17,311 bases of DNA from JAXFPC01 sp034180005 (GCA_034180005.1 JAXFPC010000012.1:1-17311); one strand, 5' to 3'; counted from the stretch's first letter, positions 5,668 through 14,344 are shown. Notes: a model not told the origin generated them from the sequence alone. Translations and numbers: made by a program.

Positions 5668-5696
5668 ATTATAACAGGTACAGGATTTTTCGCAAA
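5668..5696 (-). promoter_or_regulatory. Extended -10 promoter of rlmD
   Basis: On the minus strand TGTTATAAT gives a perfect -10 (5673-5668) with an upstream TG. The -35 at 17 bases is poor (TTTGCG, 5696-5691) and overlaps the T-run of the preceding terminator. Extended -10 promoters need little -35 match. Confidence 0.65.
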
Positions 5697-5720
5697 AAGA
5701 AAACGCTCTCCAGGAGCGTC
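5691..5720 (-). terminator. Intrinsic terminator of the NlpC/P60-pepA-PHP-Asp23 operon
   Basis: On the minus strand ACGCTC (5719-5714) pairs with GAGCGT (5708-5703) around a short loop, followed by TTTTCTTTTT. It starts 18 bases after the stop codon of the P-loop/Asp23 gene. Confidence 0.88.
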
Positions 5721-5737
5721 TTCAATATGTATCAACT

Positions 5738-6562
5738 TTATTTTTTTATGGACAGGCTGCGTATGGATACGTTGACATTTTTCACCTGCATGGCTGTCAT
5801 ATACTCCACTCGTTCTTTAATCTTTTGCTGAAAAATTTTTGTAGCCTGCAGCAGATGCGTACCGTAATAAAAAACGGCCTCTATATGGATGACTATTCCC
5901 TTGCTGTTATCACTTCTTCTACGCACGGAAACACCTGTAATTTTATCAACAGCAATCTCTTTTACAGCCACAAGGTTGATGATATCCTTAATCGCCGTAT
6001 CTGAAATAAGCAGTTTACCGTAAAAACTGAACTGCGGTCGTACTATGGAACGATCGCCTGTTTTTTCTACTCGACGTTCTTTCGAAAATAAATTATACGG
6101 CAGATCGGCAAAATATCCGGCGAAGTGCGGCTTGAGTTCCACGCTTGATACGGGGACTATATGTTTCCCTTCTTTCAGTCGCATAGCTCTGGCCTTTTTT
6201 ATTTCAGCTTTGCTCGCTATGTCGCTTATGTATACTGTTTTTACAGGAGCTGTAAGTTCCAGCCTTTCCACAATTTTTTTAATCATATTGTCGGAAGTGG
6301 CTATGATCAAAAGTCGCTTAATTTTATTGTCCTTGATAGCCTCGCGGACTTCCTCGGCGTGGTCGTTGCTGGTGAAAATCGCTCTTTTTACGGCCTGAAC
6401 GCGATTTTCTTCACTTTTAGCCGAAGTGCCGGCCAATATTTTTGTGCCTTTAATAAGCAGACCGTCGTCAATAATAGCGTCGCATTTATTGTCAAAAGCT
6501 ATACCGATAGCTCTATGACTTTTACCGGTGCCGCTCGGCCCTACGAATGCTACTACTTCCAT
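5738..6562 (-). CDS. P-loop NTPase fused to an Asp23/Gls24-like domain
   Basis: The 274-residue protein opens with a Walker A loop, GPSGTGKS (residues 8-15), and continues as a compact nucleotide-binding domain to about residue 130. After a linker, residues about 175-265 resemble the Asp23/Gls24 fold: a run beginning FSFYGKLLISDTAIKDII, a strand IVIHIEAVFYYGTHLLQA, and an ending KNVNVSIRSLSI. Asp23 proteins are envelope-associated stress proteins; adding a P-loop ATPase is unusual, and such proteins are annotated only by domain. No transmembrane segment or signal peptide is visible, so it is probably cytoplasmic or at the inner membrane face. The ATG at 6560-6562 has AGAGG nine bases upstream; the in-frame TTG at 6571 abuts that site and is unlikely. 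It is the last gene of the four-gene unit, 24 bases after the PHP gene. Function not known. Confidence 0.85.
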   Translation of the reverse strand: MEVVAFVGPSGTGKSHRAIGIAFDNKCDAIIDDGLLIKGTKILAGTSAKSEENRVQAVKRAIFTSNDHAEEVREAIKDNKIKRLLIIATSDNMIKKIVERLELTAPVKTVYISDIASKAEIKKARAMRLKEGKHIVPVSSVELKPHFAGYFADLPYNLFSKERRVEKTGDRSIVRPQFSFYGKLLISDTAIKDIINLVAVKEIAVDKITGVSVRRRSDNSKGIVIHIEAVFYYGTHLLQATKIFQQKIKERVEYMTAMQVKNVNVSIRSLSIKK

Positions 6563-6586
6563 GTTCAACAACCTCTTTCAAAATTC

Positions 6587-7405
6587 TTATTTACAAAGCT
6601 CCAGCAATTTTTTAACCTGTCTGTCTTCGACTTGCCAAATCCCCAAAGCGGGCGGGAATCTATCCGGCAGACCGTGAAAGTCACTGCCGCCCGCCACCAA
6701 CACGTCATACTGTTCTGCAAGCTTCAGCCATTTTTTTCGGTCTTCCGCGTCGGCGCAGGGATGGTATACTTCAATACCGTCCAAACATTTTCTTGCAAGA
6801 ATTCGCTCCGGCATTTCACCATCTTTCAACTCTGAAGGATGTGCCAGCACAGCTATTCCTCCGGCCAGATGTATCAGTTCGGCCGCTTCTTCCACTGAAA
6901 GTTTCGGATGAGGAACATACGCCGGTCCGCCGTTATGCAGCAAAACATCGAAAACTTCCTGCACTGTTTCGAAATAACCTTTGGCTACCAGAGCTTTAGC
7001 TACATGGGGGCGTCCCACTGCTCTGTTGAAGGGATCACATTCTTCGATGGTTATATTGTAACCTAAGTCCGCCAATTTAGCCAATATTTTGGTAAGACGC
7101 AGCTCTCTTCCGTAGCGCAGTGCATTCATTCTGTCGTAAAGTTTGGAGCAGTTTGTATCTATGCGGTATGCCAAAATATGCACACTGGCTTCGTCTTCCT
7201 GTGCGCTCAGCTCAACACCGGCGATTATTTTTATTCTGTCGGAATATTTTCGCGCCGCTTCTTCGGCTTCCGCAATCCCTTCCCAAGAATCATGGTCGGT
7301 AATTGCCAGCACACCTATGTTTTTTTGGACGCACTCTTCAACCAACTCTGTCGGTGTATAACTGCCGTCGGAAAAAGTGCTGTGCGTATGCAGCTCCACC
7401 AGCAT
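6587..7405 (-). CDS. PHP-domain phosphoesterase (YciV/RNase AM-like)
   Basis: The 272-residue protein has the full set of PHP metal ligands: HTHSTFSDG (His6, His8, Asp13), TDHD (36-39), GVE with Glu65, His76, AHP about residue 190, and GSDFHG (Asp242, His244). The length and the GRPHVA segment match the YciV/TrpH group, whose characterised members hydrolyse 3',5'-nucleoside bisphosphates and 5' ends of small RNA fragments. A similar cytoplasmic role in nucleotide or RNA turnover is likely, but the substrate here is not shown. The ATG at 7403-7405 shares its A with the TGA of the aminopeptidase gene (TGATG), so the two are translationally coupled, with GGAGG seven bases before it. The track-long in-frame TTG one codon upstream is less likely. 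Confidence 0.9.
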   Translation of the reverse strand: MLVELHTHSTFSDGSYTPTELVEECVQKNIGVLAITDHDSWEGIAEAEEAARKYSDRIKIIAGVELSAQEDEASVHILAYRIDTNCSKLYDRMNALRYGRELRLTKILAKLADLGYNITIEECDPFNRAVGRPHVAKALVAKGYFETVQEVFDVLLHNGGPAYVPHPKLSVEEAAELIHLAGGIAVLAHPSELKDGEMPERILARKCLDGIEVYHPCADAEDRKKWLKLAEQYDVLVAGGSDFHGLPDRFPPALGIWQVEDRQVKKLLELCK

Positions 7406-8889
7406 CAAAGTTCCTCCGCTAATTTAATGAGAGTCATAACGCCGCTTCCGGTAGAACCCTTGACAATGTGACCGTTAGTTTTGGCGGCTGTCGACGTGCC
7501 GCCGATATCGATATGCGCCCAGGGAACTTCCGCGTCTACGAATTCACCTATGAATAAGCCTCCTGTGATGCAGCCGCCTGCACGACCTGCGCTGTTAACA
7601 AGGTCGGCTACGTCACTTTTCAACGCTTCTTTCAGCTCTTGAGAACTTGGCAACTGCCAGTAAAATTCGCCGGTCTTTTTACCTGTTGTCCGAATTGCAG
7701 CTGCCAAAGCATCGTCATTGGCAACCACTCCCGCCGTTTCAGTGCCTAAAGCTACAGAAACAGCTCCTGTCAGTGTGGCGATGTCAATTACTTTCGCGGC
7801 ACCTTGACGACAAGCGTACCAAACAGCGTCAGCCAAAACCATTCTGCCCTCAGCGTCGGTATTGACAACTTCTATTGTTTTACCGTTAGCTGCGCGCACG
7901 ATATCACCGGGGCGCTGCGCGTTACCATCCGGCATATTTTCGGCGCACGCCATCACGGCTATGACATTGCAGCGTTTTTGCAACGACGCAATGCCTTTGA
8001 TTGCAGCCAACGCAGCTGCTGCGCCCGACATATCATCCTTCATCTCACCCATATTTTCAGAAGGTTTGATGGAAATGCCACCGCTGTCAAAAGTTATACC
8101 CTTTCCGACGTAAGCCGTATAGGGAGCATCACCAGCTCCGTTATACTTTAAGCTGATCATTTTCGGTTTGTGTACGCTTCCTTGTCCTACGGCCAAAATA
8201 GCGTTCATATTTTTCTCGCGTAGCTCCCTTTCTCCCAGAATTTCGCATTCCAAGCCAAAGGTTGCGGCAATTTTTTCCGCTTCCACAGCCAAATCTTCCG
8301 GCGTAAGCGCGTTACCGGGCCTGTTAGCGAGATTTCTTGCCAAAGAAACCGCGTCGGCCACTGTTTCTGCGGCAGCAATAATTCCTGCCGCATCCTCAAC
8401 TCCCGAAATAATTTTGCATAGAACTTCCTGCTTTTTCCCCTGCTCGCTCTTATACTCACTAAAAGTATATGCGCCTAAGTACAACCCTTCAGCTATAGCC
8501 GTCAAATAATGACCGCGTTTGCTGTTTAAAATTATGGGCGCCGCTACTGTAAGTTCTTTTATCTTCAATCTCAAGGCAGCTCTCACAGCTTCTCCCGCGG
8601 CTTTGCGGAAATTATTGGGTCTGCAGTCTCTGCCGCTGCCGCAGCCGGCGACGATGACATGCTGCAGAGTGTTATCTCTCAAAAATGTAAACTCCGATAT
8701 TTTTCCTGTTTCATAAAAATTATCATATTTATCCAAATACAGGCGCGTAGCCTTCGCTGCATCTGCAGAAAGACCCAATTCATCCAATTCTGCGGCGCAC
8801 TCGCGGCACAATAAAAGTACCACAGCCTCAGAATTATTGTAGGCGGCTCTCCCTAATGATTTCGCCGCACACGAAACATTGTTTAACAT
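7405..8889 (-). CDS. pepA: Leucyl aminopeptidase, M17 family
   Basis: This 494-residue protein is a cytoplasmic dizinc/manganese aminopeptidase that removes N-terminal residues from peptides; the family works as a hexamer. The C-terminal catalytic domain shows every expected ligand and catalytic residue: Lys263 and Asp268 in VGKGITFDSGG, Lys275, Asp286 in KDDMSGA, and Asp345, Glu347 and Arg349 in the family signature NTDAEGR. The N-terminal half (1-175) is the regulatory domain and is less conserved. ATG at 8889 has AAAAGGAG seven bases ahead. It lies 16 bases after the NlpC/P60 gene and overlaps the PHP gene by one base. With a cell-wall endopeptidase in front of it, digestion of released murein peptides is an attractive but inferred job; general peptide turnover is equally possible. 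Confidence 0.95.
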   Translation of the reverse strand: MLNNVSCAAKSLGRAAYNNSEAVVLLLCRECAAELDELGLSADAAKATRLYLDKYDNFYETGKISEFTFLRDNTLQHVIVAGCGSGRDCRPNNFRKAAGEAVRAALRLKIKELTVAAPIILNSKRGHYLTAIAEGLYLGAYTFSEYKSEQGKKQEVLCKIISGVEDAAGIIAAAETVADAVSLARNLANRPGNALTPEDLAVEAEKIAATFGLECEILGERELREKNMNAILAVGQGSVHKPKMISLKYNGAGDAPYTAYVGKGITFDSGGISIKPSENMGEMKDDMSGAAAALAAIKGIASLQKRCNVIAVMACAENMPDGNAQRPGDIVRAANGKTIEVVNTDAEGRMVLADAVWYACRQGAAKVIDIATLTGAVSVALGTETAGVVANDDALAAAIRTTGKKTGEFYWQLPSSQELKEALKSDVADLVNSAGRAGGCITGGLFIGEFVDAEVPWAHIDIGGTSTAAKTNGHIVKGSTGSGVMTLIKLAEEL

Positions 8890-8905
8890 TTATTCGCTCC
8901 TTTTT

Positions 8906-10195
8906 CTATTTAAATTCATTTGCAGTGGTTAAACTTTGAAGAAAACTCTTACCTGTTCCCCTTAATAACGTTAAATCACTGACAACTACTCGCATCACCT
9001 TTTGCGCGCCGTCATTGGCATAATAACTTCCCAACGCATGGATTACGTACGGCTCTCCGCGTAATTGTCCCAAATATACTACGGCGTGGTCTTCCATGTA
9101 TAGGGCTGCTCCCGGTCTTAATCTACCGATAATCTCACGGCGTTGAGAATCATTCAGCCCTGTAAGTTTGTGTTTTATCCCGGCGCTGTTTTCCTGTTGA
9201 TCAGCGTTACGCGGTAAATATATGCCGACTGTTCTGTAAGCATTAAAAATTAGACTGGAACAGTCTACGCTGTTCTTTGACCCGCCCCATCCGTATGAAG
9301 CGTTGTGAAATCGAAAAACCGACCGAATTATATTATTTGCCGTGTAAGGCAAATATCCGTAATGAACAGCCTGTTCATTTTTATCTACATAGATTTCCTG
9401 CCCCTGCAAAGATCCGTTACCTCCGCGAACAGGCACCACAACCTTATAGTAACTGTTTGACGTTCCTGTCACCGGCAACACCGCCCCTTGCTGATAAAGC
9501 ACATTGCTGCCGCCAACTTTCCTGACAAAATCGCGTGCGGTTACAACCAGAAAATTTTTCGGTTTAAGGTATTGCATCCAAGTTTGTCTGTCGGTAAGAG
9601 CGATATCAAATTTAGATACCCAGCCGAAATAATTGCCGGCTTGAACAAAATAGAAAAATCCGTTAGCGCTTTGGTGGAGAACAGCCACAGCTTCGCCGGG
9701 ATCCAATGCCGTTTCCTGCAGCGCGTCAAATTCTTTATCATGCGGATAAAAAAACAACCCTTCCCCTGTAGGAATATTTCTGACATTAGTACGCTTTACA
9801 GTGATTCCCCATTTAGTAGTGACCTTCTCGGGAACAGCCGCAAGGTTGATCTGTTTCTTTAAAATATTCTTGTAGGAGCTGCTCACGGCGCTACCGTTCA
9901 AATAGAGTGTTTCATCAAACAAAGTGTTGTCGGACAACATCTTTTTCACAGTACTGCCGGCAAGTGTCGGCGGATAGTTTGCAAGATCTGCCACTTCTTT
10001 GCTTTTTTGTCTGACGGACGCATTAAATTTTTTCACGCCGGCAGCATCCAAAATAACCTTATCGCCGTCGTTATTCTGCTTTATCCAATACGACGGCGTT
10101 ACCAATCCCGGATAATTTGTTATTCCCGCATACGCTGTCCATGGATTAAGACAACAAATGGACAAAAGTAATGTACTGAAAATCTTTTTTATCAA
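8906..10195 (-). CDS. Secreted SH3b-NlpC/P60 cell-wall endopeptidase
   Basis: A Sec signal peptide is plain: basic MIKK, a hydrophobic core, then AYA before the likely cut at about residue 23. Residues about 125-275 hold two bacterial SH3-like segments (around VKRTNVRNIPTGE and VTARDFVRKVGG), the layout of YkfC-type enzymes with an N-terminal stabilising domain before them. The NlpC/P60 catalytic domain follows, with Cys312 in VDCSSLI, His370 in EDHAVVYLG and His386 in IHALGSY. Such enzymes cleave gamma-D-glutamyl bonds in peptidoglycan stem peptides, usually D-Glu to meso-diaminopimelate. The start is TTG at 10193-10195 with a strong AAGGAGG about seven bases ahead; no better in-frame start keeps the signal peptide. 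It leads the operon with pepA, the PHP gene and the Asp23 fusion. The promoter should lie in 10196-10255 but I see no clear match. Confidence 0.88.
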   Translation of the reverse strand: MIKKIFSTLLLSICCLNPWTAYAGITNYPGLVTPSYWIKQNNDGDKVILDAAGVKKFNASVRQKSKEVADLANYPPTLAGSTVKKMLSDNTLFDETLYLNGSAVSSSYKNILKKQINLAAVPEKVTTKWGITVKRTNVRNIPTGEGLFFYPHDKEFDALQETALDPGEAVAVLHQSANGFFYFVQAGNYFGWVSKFDIALTDRQTWMQYLKPKNFLVVTARDFVRKVGGSNVLYQQGAVLPVTGTSNSYYKVVVPVRGGNGSLQGQEIYVDKNEQAVHYGYLPYTANNIIRSVFRFHNASYGWGGSKNSVDCSSLIFNAYRTVGIYLPRNADQQENSAGIKHKLTGLNDSQRREIIGRLRPGAALYMEDHAVVYLGQLRGEPYVIHALGSYYANDGAQKVMRVVVSDLTLLRGTGKSFLQSLTTANEFK

Positions 10196-10255
10196 AATTT
10201 ACCTCCTTGTTACTGTCAGGATAGTACTTCTCCAAAACGGGTAAAAATCCTGCCG

Positions 10256-10294
10256 TGCAAAAAGCGAAGAGCCTGCAGATAAAAGTGCAGGCTC
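10256..10294 (-). terminator. Strong intrinsic terminator of the dapB-asd-dapG-dapA operon
   Basis: On the minus strand GAGCCTGCA (10294-10286) pairs perfectly with TGCAGGCTC (10277-10269) around an 8-base loop, followed by TTCGCTTTTTG. It starts about 36 bases past the dapA stop and separates the lysine operon from the NlpC/P60 operon. Confidence 0.93.
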
Positions 10295-10329
10295 CTTGAT
10301 ATTTCAACATCTGTACTTTTTCAGAATCT

Positions 10330-11223
10330 TTAAAGAAGTCCGCCGCGCTGTAAAGCAGCGTTCAACTTTGCTTCTGCAGCCGCGCTGATGGGAACAAGCG
10401 GCAACCGTGGCGCACCAGCGTCGATGCCTGTAACCTTTGTCACAGCAGCCTTGACCGGAATAGGATTGCTTTCGATGAACAGAGCTTTTGCCAACGGCAG
10501 CATCTTCCGATTAAGCTGCGCCGCTTCTTGTACATTGCCGGCGCTATAAGACTGCATAATCCTTTGTAAAATCTTGCCGTCTATATTGCCGAGAACGGAG
10601 ATCACTCCCGTTGCTCCCACCGCCAGGAACGGCAGAAGCAATCCGTCGTCACCGCTGTAGATAGTAAAATCATCCGGCAACAAACTGTACAACTCTGCTG
10701 TCTGCATGACATTTCCGGCCGCCTCTTTAACGGCGACAATATTCTCAAAATCAGCCGCTAATCTGGCAACAGTCGCCGGTTCTATATTGGAACCCGTACG
10801 CCCCGGAACATTATAAACTATGATGGGAAGTTTGGTAGAGCGAGCCACGGCGGCAAAATGTTGATAATAACCTTCTTGAGTTGGTTTATTGTAATAAGGT
10901 CCTACGACCAATAATCCGTCCGGACCGCATTCTTCAACTGCGTGAACAAGTTCGATGGTTGAAGCCGTGCAATTCGTTCCGGCGCCGACTACAACTGGAG
11001 CTTTTCCTCTAATACGCTTGATAATGGCGCGTAAAAATTCCAGCTTCTCTGCAAGATTCATAGTGGCAGCTTCGCCGGTGGAACCTTCTACAACAAGCCC
11101 GTCACTGCCGTTATTTAAAAGCCATTCCGCCAAATCCGCTCCGGCATCGTAGTTTACACTTCCGTCTTTATGAAACGGTGTTACCATAGCAGTCAGCAAT
11201 CTTCCAAAATAAGGATTTTTCAT
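10330..11223 (-). CDS. dapA: 4-hydroxy-tetrahydrodipicolinate synthase
   Basis: DapA condenses pyruvate with aspartate semialdehyde, the first committed step to diaminopimelate and lysine. In the 297-residue protein the Schiff-base Lys166 sits in VAVKEAAG, the catalytic triad residues are Thr49 (in GSTGEA), Tyr111 and Tyr137 (in YNVPGRTG), and Arg142 binds the carboxylate of the substrate; all align with the E. coli enzyme. The length is normal for this TIM-barrel tetramer. The ATG at 11221-11223 lies eight bases after AGGAGGGG; an in-frame GTG at 11232 would touch that site. It is the last gene of the operon, 14 bases after the aspartokinase gene, and is followed by a strong terminator. Control comes from the lysine riboswitch ahead of dapB. 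Confidence 0.97.
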   Translation of the reverse strand: MKNPYFGRLLTAMVTPFHKDGSVNYDAGADLAEWLLNNGSDGLVVEGSTGEAATMNLAEKLEFLRAIIKRIRGKAPVVVGAGTNCTASTIELVHAVEECGPDGLLVVGPYYNKPTQEGYYQHFAAVARSTKLPIIVYNVPGRTGSNIEPATVARLAADFENIVAVKEAAGNVMQTAELYSLLPDDFTIYSGDDGLLLPFLAVGATGVISVLGNIDGKILQRIMQSYSAGNVQEAAQLNRKMLPLAKALFIESNPIPVKAAVTKVTGIDAGAPRLPLVPISAAAEAKLNAALQRGGLL

Positions 11224-11237
11224 CTCTGTCACCCCTC

Positions 11238-12458
11238 CTACAATTTAAACGCTTTATGCAACGCCGTCACTGCATCTATCAAACATTCTTCCTTGATAAT
11301 AGCAGAAATGGTTGTATCCGAATCCACAGTTTGCAAAATAGCAATATTCTTGCTAGCCAAAGCCGACACGAAGGTAGCCATAACCCCCGGCACTCCCCGC
11401 ATAGCGCTTCCCACTACGGAGACTTTAGCGCAGCCGGTATTGACCTCGTAAGTAAATCCGGATTCGTCAAGCACACTGCGAGTACGCTCTATATCCTGCG
11501 AAAAAACGGCAAACATAGCTTCCTTTTCTGAAAGATTCAAGCACCCTACGCTGATTCCCGCATCCGCAAGATCTTCAAAAAGATCGCGTCCCGCTTCAAA
11601 ATTTTCCGGGTTGAGTTGAACGCGGAACTGAGTCAAATCGCCGAGATTTGCTACGCCGCTTGCCAAGTTATCATTGATAGCGACATCAGTACCGCAATTG
11701 GAACCGCTGCGTTCATTGGTTATCAAAGTTCCTGGAGCATCGCTGAAAGTTGACTTGACATATAACGGAATGTTGCCGCTCATGGCAATCTCCACAGCGC
11801 GGGGATGGATAATTTTTGCTCCGTTATGCGCCATCTGGCAAACTTCTCCGTAAGAAATCTTTTCCAAAATGTTGGCTTCTTTGACGATTCTCGGATCGGC
11901 CGTCATAATGCCTTCCACATCGGTATATATTTCAACACACTCGGCTTTCAATGCCGCGCCCAATGCTGCTGCCGATGTGTCGCTGCCACCGCGTCCCAAT
12001 GTGGTAAATTTATAGTTATTCTCGGTCATTCCCTGGAAGCCGCATACCACCGGTATAATACCCGCCTCCAACAATCTCATCAATCCGGAAATCTTGATAT
12101 CTTTTATTCTGGCGGCGCCGAACTGCGAATCCGTGATGATGCCAGCCTGACCTCCGGTAAGAGCCATAGCGTTAATACCGAATTTCTGCAAAGTAGCCGC
12201 CAACACACATGCTGAAATAATCTCCCCGCAGCTCATCATAAAATCAAGCTCGCGAACATTTACGGAAAGATTAGCCTCTTTAAGAACACTTATCAGCGTA
12301 TCGGTAGCATAGGGAGCACCATTGCGCCCCATCGCCGACACAACTACAACCGGTGAATAACCGTTGCGTACAGCCTGTTGTATTTTATTTTTGACAGCTA
12401 CTCTGGCATCTTTATCTGCAACCGAAGTACCGCCGAATTTTTGCACAATTATTTTCAT
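11238..12458 (-). CDS. dapG: Aspartate kinase, probably the diaminopimelate-type isoform (DapG-like)
   Basis: The 406-residue enzyme phosphorylates aspartate, the entry step to lysine, threonine and methionine. Residues 1-245 form the amino-acid kinase domain, with KFGGTSV at 7-13 and GRGGSDTSA near 150. Two ACT regulatory domains follow, from about 265 to the end. The last one carries ILQTVDSDTTIS, which is closer to the Bacillus DapG (aspartokinase I, inhibited by diaminopimelate) than to the lysine-inhibited LysC type with ISTSE; this is a judgement from remembered sequence. The ATG at 12456-12458 is seven bases after GGGAGG, better than the TTG one codon before it. The order asd-dapG-dapA is the same as in Bacillus, supporting the symbol. 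If only the group is wanted, lysC-like aspartokinase is safe. Confidence 0.93.
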   Translation of the reverse strand: MKIIVQKFGGTSVADKDARVAVKNKIQQAVRNGYSPVVVVSAMGRNGAPYATDTLISVLKEANLSVNVRELDFMMSCGEIISACVLAATLQKFGINAMALTGGQAGIITDSQFGAARIKDIKISGLMRLLEAGIIPVVCGFQGMTENNYKFTTLGRGGSDTSAAALGAALKAECVEIYTDVEGIMTADPRIVKEANILEKISYGEVCQMAHNGAKIIHPRAVEIAMSGNIPLYVKSTFSDAPGTLITNERSGSNCGTDVAINDNLASGVANLGDLTQFRVQLNPENFEAGRDLFEDLADAGISVGCLNLSEKEAMFAVFSQDIERTRSVLDESGFTYEVNTGCAKVSVVGSAMRGVPGVMATFVSALASKNIAILQTVDSDTTISAIIKEECLIDAVTALHKAFKL

Positions 12459-12484
12459 CAATATACCTCCCGCAAATAGACTCG

Positions 12485-13516
12485 TCAGAGCCAGTTATTT
12501 TTAATCATGGTCTCTGCAATCTGCAGTGTGTTCAGCGCCGCGCCTTTGCGGATCTGGTCGCCCACAACCCATAAATTGAACGTGTTGGGGTTAGATTCAT
12601 CACGACGCAGCCTGCCTACGAAACAATCATCCTGTTCCGATGTGTACAGAGGCATGGGATAAATCTGCTCGGACGGATCATCTAAAAGCTGCACTCCGGC
12701 AAAATCCTTCAGCGCTTTCCGCATGTCCTCCGGATTCAGATCATGTTCAAATTCCACGTTCAGAGATTCGCTGTGGCTTCGATAAACCGGTACGCGAACA
12801 GTCGTAGCCGAAATTCCCATTGTATCATCATGCAGTATTTTTCTTGTTTCGTTTACCATTTTCATCTCTTCTTTAGTATAGAGATTATCCGTAAACGCAT
12901 CTATTTGCGGAATCAGATTAAAAGCTATGGGATAATGCTTCGGTAAAGCTGCGGACGGCAAAATTCTGGCCTGCATCTCTTTACCTTCGGAAAAATCTTT
13001 CACTTGATCAGTAAGTTCATCTATACCTTCTTTTCCCGCTCCGGAAACAGCTTGATATGTGGAAACGACGACTCTTTTTATTCTCGCCAGATCGTGCAAA
13101 GGCTTTAATGCCATAAGCATAATTATAGTAGAACAATTAGGATTGGCAATTATACCTTTATGCTGCAAAATATCTTCAGGATTTACCTCCGGTATCACAA
13201 GGGGTACATCCGGATCCATGCGAAAAGCGCTGGAATTGTCGATAACCACAGCACCGGCTGCCACAGCGTAAGGGGCAAACTCTTTGGAGATGCTTCCGCC
13301 TGCAAACAGAGCGATATCTATCCCCCTGAAAGAAGCTTCCCCGGCCTCTTCTACGGTATATGTTTTTCCCATAAATTCAATTTTTTTGCCGGCACTGCGG
13401 CGTGATGCCAACAAACGCAGTTCTCCGAGAGGAAAATTACGCTCTTCCAGCAATTTTAAAAACTCTGTTCCTACAGCTCCTGTAGCTCCCAAAATAGCTA
13501 AATTATATTTTTTCAT
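12485..13516 (-). CDS. asd: Aspartate-semialdehyde dehydrogenase
   Basis: Asd reduces aspartyl phosphate to aspartate semialdehyde with NADPH, between the kinase and DapA in the pathway. The 343-residue protein begins with the NADP-binding loop GATGAVG (10-16). The nucleophile is Cys128 in NPNCSTI, NSSAFRM (94-100) is the phosphate-binding part, YQAVSGAGKEG (about 155-165) is the usual hinge signature, and the catalytic His lies in YRSHSESLNVEF (His248 or close to it). The ATG at 13514-13516 has GGTGA seven bases ahead, a modest ribosome site. The gene follows dapB by 22 bases and precedes the kinase by 26, so it is within the riboswitch-controlled operon. Nothing is missing or unusual. Confidence 0.97.
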   Translation of the reverse strand: MKKYNLAILGATGAVGTEFLKLLEERNFPLGELRLLASRRSAGKKIEFMGKTYTVEEAGEASFRGIDIALFAGGSISKEFAPYAVAAGAVVIDNSSAFRMDPDVPLVIPEVNPEDILQHKGIIANPNCSTIIMLMALKPLHDLARIKRVVVSTYQAVSGAGKEGIDELTDQVKDFSEGKEMQARILPSAALPKHYPIAFNLIPQIDAFTDNLYTKEEMKMVNETRKILHDDTMGISATTVRVPVYRSHSESLNVEFEHDLNPEDMRKALKDFAGVQLLDDPSEQIYPMPLYTSEQDDCFVGRLRRDESNPNTFNLWVVGDQIRKGAALNTLQIAETMIKNNWL

Positions 13517-13538
13517 CCCAGTTCACCGCTTCCATTTC

Positions 13539-14312
13539 TTACAAAAGCTTATCCAATCCGTATACTAGTCCGCGAAATTCCGCAATCTTCCGACAACCTA
13601 AAGCTACTCCCGGCATATAGCATTCTCTGCTGACGGGTTCCGTACTTATATGCAATGTTTCTCCCTGCCCGCCAAAAATCACTTCCTGTGAGGCGACATA
13701 GCCCGGCAGTCGCACGCTGTGAATACGCATGCCTTCATAATCGCCGCCGCGCACTCCGTTCACAGTTTCTTTCTCTTCATAATGTCCCTGTCGCATTTTG
13801 CTCCGTACCTCCGCAATTTTCTGCGCTGTTATCAAAGCGGTTCCTGAAGGAGCATCCAGTTTTTTGTCGTGATGCTTTTCTATTATTTCCACATGAGGAA
13901 AATACTTAGCAGCTTTACAGGCCAACTTCATCATCACCACGGCACCCAGAGCAAAATTAGGCGCCACCAGTACCGCCGTATCGTTAGCGCGAGCTAAAAT
14001 ATCCAACTCCTGTAAATCAGAGTCTGAAAAACCTGTCGTTCCCACTACGGCAAATACTTTGTTTGAAAGAACTTGGCGCAGATTACTCATCACCGCATCA
14101 GGACGGGTAAAGTCGACAACTACATCCGGCTTTATTTGAAACAGCGCTTTTTCTAAATCAGTGATTACGTTTATGGTTCCGCTTTCCGTAGGAACGCTGC
14201 CATCTTTCACATCCACTGCACCTGCAAGCTCCATATCTTGCTCCGACAGAATTTTTTTACAGACTTCACTGCCCATTCTTCCCAACGCACCGTTTACTAA
14301 AACCCTGATCAT
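13539..14312 (-). CDS. dapB: 4-hydroxy-tetrahydrodipicolinate reductase
   Basis: DapB reduces the product of DapA with NAD(P)H to tetrahydrodipicolinate, the branch point to diaminopimelate. The 257-residue protein starts with GALGRMG (8-14) for the dinucleotide, continues with DFTRPDA (67-73), GTTGF (91-95) and APNFALGAVV (117-126), and has the family signature EKHHDKKLDAPSGTA (145-159) with the catalytic His147/148 and Lys151. The ATG at 14310-14312 has GAGGAG nine bases upstream. A second in-frame ATG at 14339 lies within the bases right behind the riboswitch terminator and has no ribosome site. It is the first gene of the operon, so the lysine riboswitch acts on it directly. Confidence 0.97.
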   Translation of the reverse strand: MIRVLVNGALGRMGSEVCKKILSEQDMELAGAVDVKDGSVPTESGTINVITDLEKALFQIKPDVVVDFTRPDAVMSNLRQVLSNKVFAVVGTTGFSDSDLQELDILARANDTAVLVAPNFALGAVVMMKLACKAAKYFPHVEIIEKHHDKKLDAPSGTALITAQKIAEVRSKMRQGHYEEKETVNGVRGGDYEGMRIHSVRLPGYVASQEVIFGGQGETLHISTEPVSRECYMPGVALGCRKIAEFRGLVYGLDKLL

Positions 14313-14344
14313 CTTCCGACACTCCTCGTTACATAACATTCGTT

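Noticed and set aside
6161..6835. 224-codon plus-strand open frame over the P-loop/Asp23 and PHP genes
   Set aside because: It spans the ends of two well-supported minus-strand genes, is rich in Phe/Cys/Ser as expected for antisense frames, and shows no domain.
8168..8509. Plus-strand frame with many Ala/Ser opposite pepA
   Set aside because: Low-complexity reading opposite an Ala-rich coding stretch of the aminopeptidase.
10196..10255. Promoter for the NlpC/P60 operon with a TACTAT -10
   Set aside because: No acceptable -35 at 16-18 bases; the promoter must be somewhere here but I cannot place it.
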